Of a DNA stretch of 64,000 nucleotides, positions 11,730 to 24,990 are shown one piece after another. The translations under genes were made by a program, and so were the position numbers. Source of the stretch: Niebla homalea (taxonomy: Eukaryota; Ascomycota; Lecanoromycetes; Lecanorales; Ramalinaceae); assembly GCA_019925105.1 (NCBI GenBank), contig JAHGAU010000003.1, forward strand, positions 744,001-808,000. Reading direction: 5' to 3'. Position 1 is the first letter of the stretch, and every line of letters begins with the position of its first letter. A model generated the notes under the pieces. The model worked only from the letters and a program-made list of their open reading frames with translations. It did not search any database and had not been told where the DNA came from.

Positions 11730-14620
11730 ATCTCCGGGTCGTAATCCGGGCTTATCCGGGTACTTCTTATAAAAAACTTTAATTAATCCTTAAGTATAAA
11801 GGAATTCTTTTATATCGGCGTAATACTAAGTATTATCTAGGGGTAAGTTTATTTATTTAACCTTATATTATAGTTTCTACCTCCGGCCGGTACGCCGGGA
11901 ATTAATAATTTCTTTAAACTTTTACTTTTTAATACCCTTTTCGTTTACGATAATAAATTTAAAGGGTAAATTAATTTATTTTAATAATAATAATTTCTCT
12001 TTAATCGGGATATAGGTTAAGTTGTTTATATAAAAAATAAGGTAAGCCTAGAAAATATTTAAGACGTTTAATTTATAAGAAAAATCATATTATTTAAGGA
12101 TAATATAAAGATTTAAACGTTTATAGTTTAACTTTTTATTAAATTAATTAATTATTAAATACTTAACGTTTATGTAAATTTTATTATTTATTTTAAACTT
12201 TATGTTTTAGCGCCGGTAATTAATTTACTTAAATGTATTATCGTAAATTTTATTTAAATTAAAACGTATTATATTAAGAATTTCTTATATAGTTTTAATA
12301 ATATTAATAACTTCTTTAACCTAAAGTTATTTACAGGCGGTAATATATTTAATATTATTAAAATTAAATAATATCTTTAGATAAAAGCCCTTATTAAGGT
12401 AAAAAAGTATTATTTTAATTGATCGATTTAGGTTATTATTATCCGTAAATTCTATTATAGGTAGTTACTGTATTTAATTATCTTATAAGTAATTTATCTA
12501 GGTCCGGAGTCCCTGTTTTATTTCTTAATTAATTTTTTTAATTTAACCGTTATTTTTAATATAATAAGGAATTGAAATCTAAAGGTTAATTTTAAGTTAA
12601 TATAATAAAGAGTATTATATTTTATTAATAAATTACGGGCCGCGATTTAAAATAATATTATCCGGAAGGCCATAATACTTAAATATTTCCTTAATAAAGA
12701 ATTAAGTTATCTTTTTAACGGAAATCCCTTCCTTTTTAACGTAATAAAAAATATAATATCGGCCTTTAAATAATATATAAATTACGGTAAGGATAACGTT
12801 TATATCTTTATATTTAAATAATCCGGTAATAAAGTTAGTTAAAAGATTAATTTATTTTTATTTTGGGATTTTTAATTAATAAAATAATCTTACGGGCTTT
12901 TATTACGGGGTTTTAAATTAAAAATAAATATTATAATTTAAGATATAACGGTTAATATCATCTTATAAAGTAAATTAAAAGAAATACCGGGAAATAAATT
13001 TAATTATATAATCCCAGCCGGGGTAATTACTAATTAATTTATTATAGATATACTTTAAAACCTTTATAATAAGCAATTTTAATATTTATAATTTATTTTT
13101 ATTAATAAAAATATCGGACCGAACTTTAATACAGATTAAAAATACGTTTTTAAAATTAAATAGTCCGTTTTCCGTAATTATTTTCTTAAACTCCGTTAAG
13201 CCCTTATTGGTATAATTAACTTTATAAATTTACTTATAAAACCTAAGTTCTTTAAGGATTAAATAGGCTGGTACCGGTGCTTTTTCCCCTTTATTTAAAA
13301 TTAAAATTTTAAGGCGTTCAGGGGGTAAAACGGTTTAAAACTGGTCTTTAATTTTATTATCGTTATTACTTTAAGGTCGATAACCGGGTATTTAAATAAA
13401 GTCGTCGGTTTTATTATCTTATTTACCCGGGCGGTAAATAACCTTAAAATTAAACTTAAAAAAAGTATTAAAATATTTTATTTAACGTTTTATAAGTTTT
13501 TAATTCTTAATAAAATATTTTAAGGCTTAATTATTATTAAAAATATAAAAGAGCTTCTTTATTATTTTTAATTTTAACCGTTAATTTTTTAAATATTTAA
13601 TAATAATAAAAAGCTTTTTATTATAAATATTATAATTATACTTAACCGGTAATATACTCTTAAAATAATAAGTTATTAAATATAATTCCTTAATTTTATT
13701 ATATTGGGAGAGAATACCGTTAGAAACGTAATTTAAAAAGTCGGTTTTAAGGATCGTTTCTTTATTAAGATTATAATAGGTTAATACGGAGGCTATAATA
13801 AAAGCCTTTTTAAGTATCGCATAAGCCTTTTAATATTCCGGAGACTATATAAATAAGATTTCTTTTTTAATAAGTTTTAAAAAGGGTTTTATTATTTTAA
13901 AAAATTAAGGAATAAATCTTTAATAAAAGTTATAAAAATTAATAAGTCTTTAAAGGGCTTTTAAGTTAACGGGGACCGGCCAATTTTTAATTTTATTTAC
14001 TTTATCGGGGTCCACTTTTAACCCGTTAATAATAAGGATAAAACTTAAAAACTTAATTTATTAAACTCTAAATTTATATTTCCGGATATTTACTTATAAA
14101 TTAACGTTACGTAAACGTTCCAATATTAAGCGTATATATTAAGTATATTTTTTCTTAATAACGTTATAGATAATAATATTATTTAAGTAAGTTTAAATAA
14201 AGATATTTAAATAATTAAATAAAACCTTATTTATATATTATTAATATAAAGCGGGGTTATTAATTAAATTGAAAAATATAATTTTATACTTAAAAGCGTT
14301 TAACGAAATAATAAATATTATAAAGTTTTTACTTTTTAAATATATATAGAGCTTATTAAAGGCCGCGATAATATTTAAACGGATAATTTATTTATAACCG
14401 GTAATTTAAAATAATACCTCTTTTATTAAAGGAATGGGGTATTGATTCCTTTTAATAATAGCGTTAATACCACGGTAATCTATATATAGTCGTAAGTCGC
14501 CGTTAAACTTAAGGGTAAAAAGGATAAGGGATCTATAGGGGGCTTTATTAAGCTCGATAAATCCTTTTTCCAAGTTCTTAATAATATATTCCTTTAATTT
14601 TTAAAGTTTATAATTTAAGA
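11730..14620 (-). pseudogene. Inner Gypsy pol (reverse transcriptase, integrase, chromodomain), degraded
   Basis: On the minus strand, from about 14600 downward, the frame reads EKGFIELNKAPYRS, then DLRLYIDYRGIN and RNQYPIPLIKE. These are unmistakable Ty3/Gypsy reverse transcriptase blocks, followed by remains of the catalytic region near 14150-14300. Near 12960-12580 KTPRNKARKI and GLPDNIILNRGPQF match the zinc-binding and core parts of Gypsy integrase. At about 11950-11735 INSRRTGRRQK-type residues, allowing for stops, then KVFYKKYPDKPGL match a chromodomain of the kind that follows integrase in chromoviruses and is thought to direct integration to heterochromatin. Stops are frequent, and most are explained by CAA, CAG or TGG changes. 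Confidence 0.85.
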
Positions 14621-14649
14621 ACCGATAAATATAACTCCGGGGGAATTCT

Positions 14650-17600
14650 TTCCGAGGTTAAGTTAATCTTATAATTATAATCCCGGTATAAAAGTAACTT
14701 ATTTATAGTTATATAATTAAAGATATCCTTAAAATTATAATATTCTGCTGGAAGTTTAATTATAATCTTATTTATAAAAGTTACTTTTTCTATAAAGTTA
14801 TTTTTATAAATTATTATAACGGAAATATTAATTAAGGTATTATTAAAGAAATTTAAATAATTAGTTAAATCCGTTACCGAAATATAAAAGGTTTAAATCC
14901 CTTTTTCCTTTTAAATCCTTATAATAATATAAAAGGTTATTATATTAATAACTTTAATTAAAAAAAGCCTTTCTTTTTTAATAAGCTCCGGGAAAGGAAA
15001 ATTATTTAATAGTTTTTTCTTTTTTTTTTAAGGCTTTAATAATTTTAATTTTTTACTTTTTAAGAGTATATTTAAAGCTTAATAAGTTAAAGCTATAATT
15101 TAAAAGAATTCCGGAATAAATTTTATATTTTAATAATCGGCCCCATTATAATTATATTAATTTAATATAAAAAAGATTTTATTAATTATAAGGTAAATAA
15201 ATACGTAATACCGTTTTATTTAAGGTTTTCTAAGGATTATATTATATATCTTAAACCGGGTAATAAATATAAAAGATTAACTTTCTAAGTAACCTTTTAT
15301 AGTTATCTAGGGATAGATTATATAGGTAATAAACCGTAAATATTTACCCTTATAATCTTAAATAAACTTAGGTTAAAAGAGGGCTAAAAAAGAAATTTAA
15401 AGTATTATATAAATTTATAGAATAATTTATTTATTAATAAAATAATAATTAATAATATTTAAATTAATTAAAAAAAATAAAGGAAAATATTAATCTCCGT
15501 AACTTATAAACCTATTAATAATTTAGGGTTTATTATTCCAGATATTAAAGGGGTTTTTAATACTTTTAATATACTTAATCGTTAAAATTTAAAAGTAATA
15601 TACGTTTTTATCCTTTATAATAACTTCTATAGAATTTAATCTTTTATTAACGGTCCGTCCGAGTTATTAAATAAAATATTTTTAAAAATATAAAAGATCC
15701 GGCCGTTTTAATTATAAGTAAATTTTTTATTTAAGTTAAAAACAATATAATAAATTTAAATAGAACGCTTTTAAATATTATTTTAATTATATTAATAATT
15801 AAAATAATTAACTTAAAAATGATTCCCTTAATAAATAAAGTATTTAATATCCGGAAAGGAAGCTAACTTCACAATAACGGAAATAATTTATCGGAACTTA
15901 AATTTTCCGAAACTTTTTATTCCGTTAAAGGGTTTAAAGGAAATAATACGGGTTCTTATAGTCTCCTTAATTTCCTTAATAAAGGTCTTATTTAAGTTAA
16001 GGGTTTTTTATTAATGGTAATATTCCGAACGTTAGAAACGGTCTATCCTCTTAAGGTATATACGGGTCTTATTTAGGTTATTTAGATTATAACTTCTTTA
16101 AAGGAAATTTTTATAAAGTTGGTTAAAGAGTTAAATAATTAATTTATAAATTATAATTTTCAAATTTTTCTTAAGATTTATATACTTAAAAACCTTAATT
16201 AAACGGATAAAATTAAAATAAAATATAATAAATTTATCTTTAATTAATATTTTTAAAGCTTAAAAATTATTAATTTAATTTTTTTTTAATTAACGTTTTT
16301 AAAAATTCAATTTAAAAAAGTCTAGAATTCCTTAAAAATTTAAAAGCTTAATAAAATATTATTATTATATTCCGTTTTTAATTATTTAAGGACTTTAAAA
16401 CTTAATAATATTAAAATATAATTAACTTAAACTTATATAATCGGATATTAATCCTTATTTATTTGGAGCTTAATAATAACGTAATATTTAAAGAAATAAT
16501 ATTAATTACGGTTTTCCTTAATAAAAAGTTTAAGATCTTTAATTTTAATTAACTTAAGCTTTTTATAAGGGATAAAGGATATTATAGATTAATAAGGTAA
16601 GAAAGCTGGATTATTCCGTTAAAAATTTTTAAGCTTAATAATAAGATTTATATTTTAACCTTTTAATTTATAATTACGGATTTTTAACGTTTTAAAACGG
16701 TTTAAGTTTTCCAAGGGAAAGGAGTTACCGTAATTTTACTATTATAAATAAATAATTCAGTTTATTTTTAATTATAGGTCCCTCTTAATATCGTTTAATT
16801 TTATTTAAAGGATTTATATTTTATTATTTACGTCTTAACGTAAAAGGTTTAATTATTTTAAAAATTCCTTAAATCTCTTAAATAATATGGACTAAGAAAT
16901 AAGATAAATATAGGTCTTTATAAAATATAAAGTATATTTAATTAATTCCTTTAAAGTAATACCCTTTAATTTATAACGACGTTAACGGGTAATATAGTCT
17001 TTATATCCCCCATAATTATTATTAAAAACCGGGTTTTTAATAATTAAATAATTTATCGGATCCTTATCTTTTTTACTTTACCGGGGAGGGGTTTTATCCT
17101 TAATAAATAATATTAATTAATTAAAATCCCCTTAAGAACCGCTTTATAAGTTATATTTTAACGTAAAAACCTTTAATAAAAAGGATTATTAAGGTTTATT
17201 ATTTATAATCTTAATAAATAAAAGGTAAATAAAAGGTAAATCAAGGTTAAGGAAGAATAAAAATAAATAAAACAAAAGATTAAAAAGAAGGAAAAAGATA
17301 ATTCTCTTAACCCTTCCGTTAAACGGATTCTATATTATAAGGGTAGTATCGTAAAGTAAAATAATAAAGTTTATATTATAATAGGGTTTAATATTACTCC
17401 TTTATATTATAAAGTACTCCTTAAAGTATTTTTTCTTCCGGGTATTAAATACCTTATATTATAAAGTAAATATAAAATTAAATATCTTAATTAAAGATTT
17501 TAAGGAGAAAAAAAGGTAAGTAATAAATAAGGATTCTATAAACTTTTATAAACCTATTTTTAACTAGATTTATAATGATTTTTTTAAGGTTTATTTCACT

Positions 17601-17860
17601 TATAACCTTTAAATCGCCTTATTAAAATTTAACCCTTAAATTAATTCTTTATATAATTTAATAGAATTAATATTTATTTATTTAAAGCTATCGTAACCTC
17701 CCGTCTTAATTATTAACGTTTTTTTATGGCCCGTCCGGATATTAATCGCCGTACGTTTAACCGTAATTACCGCCCGTTTAATACCGTTTTTAATTATCGG
17801 TTTATTATCCGCTATTAATAAGTATTATTAATAAGAACCTTTATTTTACCTTATTACTCC
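14650..17860 (-). pseudogene. Inner Gypsy gag and protease region, degraded
   Basis: By position this holds the capsid, nucleocapsid and protease upstream of reverse transcriptase. On the minus strand around 16680-17060 a fairly open frame reads YGGYKDYITR and later NRFKTLKIRN, compatible with a Gag-type protein. I could not recognise a zinc knuckle or the protease D-S/T-G motif through the RIP damage. The 5' leader begins at 17860, next to the 5' LTR, and its first bases, ggagtaataagg in the element sense, are where the primer-binding site should be but do not match one clearly. Confidence 0.55.
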
Positions 17861-18076
17861 TTATGAAAGCGTAAATAAGTTAACTTTAATATAAGGCAAA
17901 AAGTATATTACGTATAATTAAAGATACTAAAGTATAAAGGTGTAAAAGTAAAGGGGCCGAAGGCCCTAATATACCCAGTCGGTGACACTCCTGGGTGCCG
18001 GACTAACCCCGGGCTTGGCCCGGGATAGGCCCTACCGGGCCTACTCCTGAGTTACCAACACCCCTGAACCCTGACA
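17861..18076 (-). repeat. 5' LTR of inner Gypsy (right copy, 216 bp)
   Basis: It ends on the plus strand with ccctgaca followed by the gaaat duplication. The right, outward part is nearly unmutated; the first 80 or so bases next to the interior are strongly AT-shifted. It has the same length as the left copy. In the element sense it starts tgtcagggttcaggggtg. Confidence 0.85.
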
Positions 18077-18089
18077 GAAATAATAATTT

Positions 18090-19340
18090 CATTTTTTTAC
18101 TTTCATATAACCTTAATTATCGTTAAGGATACCGTTAATTTAATATTATTTAATTTATTAATTAAGACTATTACGTTTATAATATAGTTTTTAATTATCT
18201 TTATTCCGGAAGTAAAACCCGGATAAATATTTATTCTTCTAGATCTTTTTATTAATACGTTAAAATATTTAATTATTATTTTTATATTAATTTATAGGAT
18301 TATATTTTTTATTTTATTAAAAAGTTATCCGAAAATTAATATATTAATATTTTAATTATTAACGATTTATCCTTTACGTTCTTTTTTACTTTTATTAAAA
18401 TTTACCGGTTCTACGTTTACTTTTATAAGCTCGTTAAAGTTTAATTACGTAATAATACTTAATAATAATAAAGTATACTTTAAATAAATAGCGTTTTTCT
18501 CTTTCTTTATATAAAAGCTTATTAATACAATGTCCTTATTCTATTAAGGTATAACGTTTTTTATATTTATATATATGGATTTATAAGGGATTATTACTTT
18601 TAAGATATTTCTATTAAAGATTATAGTTTATTAATTATTAATTTAAATAACGGCTTACTCCTTATATACTTTAAATTAATAATTATTAAAATCGGAGATT
18701 TATATTATTACGTTAATTTACTTATTATTTAGAACTTTAATTAACCAGAACGGGTAAATACCTATTTTCTTAAAACGGTTGGTCTTTATACTCTTATACC
18801 TTAATTTATAATATAACCCTTAGAAAATATAAGTATTTCTTTAAGAGATAAAGTATAAAGTTTAATCGATTAATATTACGGCCAGGTCTTTTAAGCTTAT
18901 ACGGTCCTTTATAAGTTTATTACTTTTATTAAAAGGAAAAAACTATTTTAAAATAACTTTATTCTTTAAGATATTATATCGGTATATAATTATTTTATTA
19001 ATTATTTTAACCGTAAAAATATTATTAAGGAATATATTATTCGTTAATTAAGTAAATTTATCCTAAATATCGAATTTATCGTAAAAAAAATAAGTTATTT
19101 TATTTTTATTAAGTTTTTATCTCTTAGATTTACCGGGAATATTATAATTATTACGTTTTTCGAAAATAATAGGATTATTACGTTTTTTAAAAGTATATTT
19201 CTTAAAGTCGATAATATCCTTTAAAGGAGGAAATTCATAATCGATTTCGGTTTTAAGATTAATACCGCGTTTAAATATAATTAATATCTTTAATATTATT
19301 ATAGCTTTAATAAGTTAATTTAATCCGTTTTTAAATAAGT
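18090..19340 (-). pseudogene. Unassigned reading frame downstream of the chromodomain in outer Gypsy
   Basis: On the minus strand from about 19330 to 18090 the sequence gives a long coding-like frame of about 400 codons, possibly with frame shifts. Most of its stops are TAA or TAG where CAA, CAG or TGG would restore a residue. Readable stretches include KTEIDYEFPPLKDIIDFKKY near 19250 and ELIKVNVEPVNFNKSKKERK near 18400. It lies after the integrase chromodomain and before the 3' LTR, where most fungal Gypsy elements have only an untranslated region. I do not recognise the product. It could be an env-like or accessory gene, a captured host fragment or an older insertion. The frame was followed by eye, so its limits are approximate. 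Confidence 0.5.
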
Positions 19341-19344
19341 AATA

Positions 19345-19919
19345 AAAAGTATTTCTTTTAAAACAGATATTATTTAAATTTATATAGGATAAAGAGAAAT
19401 AAGAATAAAAGAATTAATTAATTAAATTTATCCCGAAAATAAGGAATTTATTTATTTATTATAAATAAATAATACCCCGTATACCGTTATTAGAATATAA
19501 TAGTGGATTAACGTTAATCTAAAAAATTAAGTAATAACTATATATAAGTAATAATCATTTTATTCTTATATTAATTTAATTTATTTAACGTAATATTTTA
19601 CGTCTTTTAAGGATAAAAATATTGTTATTATTTTCTTAAGAAAACGGCAACAAATTAAATATACGCCTTAAAATCTAAATTATACGTAATAAACTTATAA
19701 ATACAGTTAAAATAAGTATTAATAATAAAATATTTTATAAGATTAATAGATCTATAAGAGCTTTAATAAGCTTCATAAGACGATTACGTAACTTCTTTAA
19801 TACCTTAATAATAAAACGTTATCTTAATACGGCTAATTATCCTGCTATTATCGTATTTATAAAAATATCATAATACCGAATATATTCTTAAGTATAATTT
19901 AAGTAATTAATATAAAATT
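19345..19919 (-). other. AT-rich linker between chromodomain and the extra frame of outer Gypsy
   Basis: Minus-strand translation from the chromodomain continues for a short distance (YINYLNYT-type residues, with stops) and then loses coherence. I see no recognisable domain here. Confidence 0.4.
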
Positions 19920-22870
19920 ATCCGTTATATTTATATTTATAGCCCTTTTACTTTATAAAATATTTAATTTATCCTATAGGAATAACCCGTTTATTTAAGA
20001 AACGTTCGATTTCATATAATCGGTTATCCTTATTATCGGGATTACTATTATTTAAGATATTTTTAATAAGTAGAAAATATATATTAATTAATTTTTAATA
20101 CGGATTATCGTCCTTTAATATATATTCCAATTAATTAATTAAAATAATAAGATATATAAATATATTATTAAATAATTTTAATTTATAAATAAAATTATTA
20201 ACCTTATAAATTACGGGAAATAATCCAATACGTTATAAGTTTAATTTCCGGTATATATTTTATACCTTATATTTACGGTATAGGATAAAGAACGCTTTAT
20301 CCTTAATTATAAGTAAAACGTCCTTATATTTAGAATCGTACTTAATTTTAAATATAACCTTTATAAATACGATTAGGTTATTAACCTTTTCTTTTTTAAT
20401 TATACGTAAATATATAAAATCCTCCGCGGGTAAATCCTATAATAGATTTAAGTTATCCTTAACGCGGAAACCATATATAAGCTTATTTAATATAAATTTT
20501 ATCGTAATATTTATTAAGTTATTTAATATTATACTTAAGAATAATAATAGTTTAATCCAATTTTAATAATCCGGGTCGGATAATAAAAACCTTAATATTA
20601 TTTTTATAGCTTAATTTATTCGTTTAAATTATCCGTCCGTTTATAAATAATAAATTATAAATATTATTATCTTAATATTTAATTTAATAAATATTACCTT
20701 TTAAAAGGAAAATATAAACTTCCTATTATAATTAAATATAATTAACTTAAGAACGCTTTAATCCTTATTTATAAATTTACGGATAATAATATTTATTTAT
20801 TCTTTAACTTTATATATATCTTTATTAAGAATTAATATTATTCTTTTTAAGAACTTATCCGTTATAATTAAAAGGATAAATAATCCGTATATTTCGGGCA
20901 GTTTAATAATAAAATTTATCATTAATATATAAATAAATATTAATAATATAATAATAAGATTTAAAGAGCCGTACGGCGTATATTTTATTATTTTATATAA
21001 TTTATATTTAAGGTAATATATTAAATACGTTTTAAAATATTTTCCAATATATTAAATATAAATAATATCTTAAAAACGATTGAACATTTTATTATATCCG
21101 CCGTAATTTAAACAATTATATATAAAACGGAATATATTATAGTATAATAATAAAGGGATAATTAATTATTTATTACCGGTAGATAGTAAAACGTAATATA
21201 ATAATCTGTTATCCTTAAGTTAAAAGTAAATACCGGTTTTTACCGGAATATAATATAATTATCCGTTTTACTTTAATAGATAAAATACGTATTTATCTTA
21301 TTTTAATAATAATAAAATATTATTATTTTAAGGTACTACCGCGTTTTACTTAAATTAAACGGACGGTACCTTAAATATTATGATAATCTATTTCTATTAT
21401 TTATTTTCTTTATATTTACGTAATAATCGTTTTTTAAAATCGTTAATTATTTTGATTAAAGTATTATTATAAATAAAGACGTCTTCGGAGCTATTCTTTA
21501 TTATAAATAAGGTATTAAGAATATTATTTTATAATATATTCCCTTTTTCTTATAAAATAAGGGTTTTCTATAATCGGGATAATATATCTAGTACGATATT
21601 TACCTTACCCGTTTTATAACGTATATAAAAATTGAACGTTTATAAGTATTAATTTACGCGTATTAACCTAAGATTTAATTTATTAATATTAAAAATAATA
21701 AGTAATATCTATTATTTTATTTAAATAATAATAGAATAATTAATAATAATTTAAATAATTTAATAATTTAATAATTTAAATTTATTATATATTTAATTTT
21801 TTTAATTATTTATACGATCTTTATAATCTTAAGTTCTATAAATTAATAATAAGATTCTATTATATTTAAAATCTTATTAAGGAATATAATAGGTTAAACG
21901 GATATCCGAATAACCTTAAATATATTAAATAAATCGTTTATTAAGTTACCTTTAATATAATATATTATTATTATAAATCTTATTTATTTAAACGCGTTAA
22001 AGTTAATATATATAATACGCTTTAAGTTATAATAAGTAAAAAATATTAAACTTAAAAATATCTTTTAAAGTTATTAATATACATTTAGTTTTACTTTAAT
22101 AAATATTTTTATTAATATCCTTATTAATAAATATTTTCATATTTATCCTTTTATTTTATCCGTATTAACGTTATAAGTTAATAATATTTTCTGATTTTAA
22201 AGAGACTCCGTTATTTAAATATAATATTTAATTAATAATCTTAATTATCCTATAAAGCTTAAATATACCTTAAAATTATAGAAATTAAAAAAAATTTTAA
22301 GGATTAAATTAATTATATCTTTTCTTCGGATATTAAGTATTTTAAATTATCTATATATTATTTAAGTAATTTTACCGAAGGAAACCCAAAATATAATTTC
22401 TCCGGGGATAAACTTACGTTTTATTATTTAAATATTCTGAATATTTATCATAAATAAAATATATATTCCTTTAATATGTTAAAGAATATTATAATATTAT
22501 TAATAAATATATAAGTAAATATTTTAAAAGAATAAAGCATTTTATTAATTTATCGTTAAATATAAAACGGAGATCTTTTATATCTTATAATAACGATATT
22601 AAATTATTCTTAATTATAGTAAGAAATAATTATAAATTTATAATAATCCTTAACTTAAATATAAAATTAATAAAAGTATCCAGACGTATTAACTATTATA
22701 ATATATATATAATTAACTATTATTAGGATTATATTTAACTATAAAAATATCGGATATATATCCGATTTAGTAATTTTATTAAGTCCGCGGATATTAATAA
22801 CTATACGTCCTTTAAGTCCCTTTAGTAAATCGCGTTAAATAATAAATATAAAGTAATTAAACTTAATAAA
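19920..22870 (-). pseudogene. Outer Gypsy pol (reverse transcriptase, integrase, chromodomain), degraded
   Basis: Minus strand. Near 22770-22830 GLKGRIVINIRGLNKIT followed by DIYPI matches the start of the fungal Gypsy reverse transcriptase core. Near 22370-22400 FIPGEIIFWVSFGKI is a decayed version of its G-Y-P-S-V region. RNase H should lie near 21450-22100 but is unreadable. Near 21170-21230 DNRLLYYVLLSTGNK matches the spacer before integrase, and at 20630-20660 IYKRTDNLNE is a remnant of the H-P-Q-T-D-G-Q-T-E block. At 19930-20040 YEIERFLNKRVIPIG then IKYFIKWKGYKYKYNG form a clear chromodomain with the K-W-K-G-Y signature. The chain would cut, reverse transcribe and integrate the element if intact; here it is full of stops. 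Confidence 0.85.
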
Positions 22871-24990
22871 ATAATTTATTTAAATTATTTTACTTTATTT
22901 ATATAGCTTATTAAATATTTCATTAATAACTTTATAATCCTTATCCCTTAACGGATATACCCTTATTAACTTCAGGTTTACTCCCTCCTTAAAAGGAATA
23001 AGTATTTATTTATCCTTAGGGATATTTATTATTCCTTAGTTTATTTAAAGCTTAAGAAACTTATTTATTATAACGGTAAGTTTAAGCGTAATAGATATTT
23101 TACCGTAAATAGTAATCCCGTTTTATATCGTATATTCTTTATTTTCAGATATAGATAAAGCTATATAATAAACGGTTTATCCGGTATTATTATAAGTACG
23201 TTTAAAATATCCGAAGATAAAGATTATATTCCCCTTAATAACGTTATTAACTTTATATACTTAAATGGTAAATATCCGGTAACGATAATTATTTTAATAA
23301 GTTTATTTTTTTATTAAGAACGGATAACGTTTCCGGTAATAAATAAAGCCTTATCCGGGGATATTATATAATACCTTTATTTATTATACTTAATAAGTTT
23401 TCCGAGCTTTATTTTTAAAATTAATATAAATAAAAAATAATATTACGTTCTATATTTAAATAAATAACATATTTATATTAATAATATATACGTATATATT
23501 ATTTACTTTATTAAGATTAAATATACGTTTAAGTTTTAAAAGGAAATCTCCGTCGGAGGGTAAAGTTTAATATCCTTAGAAGTAAATAAGTACGTTTATA
23601 ATTAAATAAGGTAAAATAATAACCGTTTTCTTTAAACGTATAATACGCTTAATAAATGAAGATCCTTTTACTTCTATAATAATATTTACGATAATGCCTT
23701 AATACGTACCGATAATTATATGCTTTTTATTTAAGTAAAGGATAATATCGTTTAATATTATAATATCGTTTAATATTATAATATCGTTTTTTATTAATAA
23801 ATTTACTTTTAGGTTATTAATAATATAAACTTTAATTATGATTTCCGTTATAATTATTTAATTATTAACTTATTTATTTAAACTAATTATTATATCCGTG
23901 AATTTAAACGTTTAATATATAATATTTCCGATTTTACGGATGGATATTAATATAAATATCTATTTAATTTAAATTATAAAAAAAACGTTTAATAATATTT
24001 TTTAATCGATAATTAATATAGAATAACCGGAATTTATATAAACTTTAAAGGACGTTATAATAATATTTACTATAAACGTTATATACGTATACCCTTAAAA
24101 TATATAGTTTAAAATAAATAAAATAGGTTTTACTATTAACGTAATAACTTTACGGGCGGACAATATAATGGTATTATATAAGTAATCCGTTTACTTTAAT
24201 ACGATATCCTTTTATAATTCCAACCGCTTTAATTAATTTTCAGATTAATATTCCGCGTCCTTTTTCTTTTATATTTATTTAAGGTATTTAAAGAGTTTAT
24301 TTTTATTGTTAAAATATATTCTATATTTAAAGTAAAAAACGGAAATAGTTAAAAACGAAAAATAATATGCCGTTTCTTTATTAAGTATATTTTACTTTTA
24401 AGATATATTATATTTTTACTTATTATATTATTATTTTTATTTTAAGATAAATATTTTTTTATTTTTAATAATATATTATATTTTAATTATATTTATTATT
24501 AATAATATTTTTTAATTTATTTTCATTCTAAAAGTCATTATAATAAACTTACGGACGTACGGAATGATTCCTATTAAAGCATTTATTATTATAATTAATA
24601 TTTATATTAACGTTTAAATGGAAAAGCGAATTTAATGTATTTATTTAATTACATATTAATAAATACGGAGTAAATAAAATAGTAATCTATTATTATAAAT
24701 ACGTATTTACGCTTAAAGCTTAACCTTAATAACCCTATCCTTAATATTAATTATTCTAGTAAAAGCGATTTAAATAAACGTTATTTTAAGATTTGCGGTA
24801 TAATAAAAAGTACTTAAGTTATCCTTAGAAATTAAACGACTATAATTAAAAGCTTTATTATTAATAATTTTAACGTAAAATATACTGATTATTTAATTAA
24901 AAGTATAAGCGTTATTCTATATATATACGTTCCGCCTTTAAAATACGATTTAGAATTTATAATTATCTATAACGTATATTTTATAACGTA
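22871..24990 (-). other. Outer Gypsy nucleocapsid and protease region, unreadable
   Basis: This 2.1-kb stretch lies between capsid and reverse transcriptase, where nucleocapsid and protease belong. I cannot recognise a zinc knuckle or an aspartic protease motif. Apart from the 18-bp tandem repeat at 23742-23795, nothing distinct is seen. Confidence 0.45.
23742..23795. repeat. Three 18-bp tandem repeats
   Basis: The unit ataatatcgtttaatatt is present twice exactly and a third time with a changed end. The period is a multiple of three, so it would not shift a reading frame. It lies between the capsid and reverse transcriptase regions of the outer Gypsy. Confidence 0.8.

Larger units (their letters stand above)
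10875..18076 (-). mobile_element. Inner Ty3/Gypsy chromovirus, 7.2 kb, minus strand
   Basis: This is the most recent layer of the left stack: a complete LTR retrotransposon with two 216-bp LTRs, a perfect gaaat duplication, and decayed reverse transcriptase, integrase and chromodomain regions read on the minus strand. It inserted into the 3' part of the outer Gypsy. The polypurine tract before its 3' LTR can be read in the complement of 11091-11105 as agggggtaa. A three-unit tandem repeat lies in its 3' untranslated region. All frames are broken, so it is not autonomous. Confidence 0.9.
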
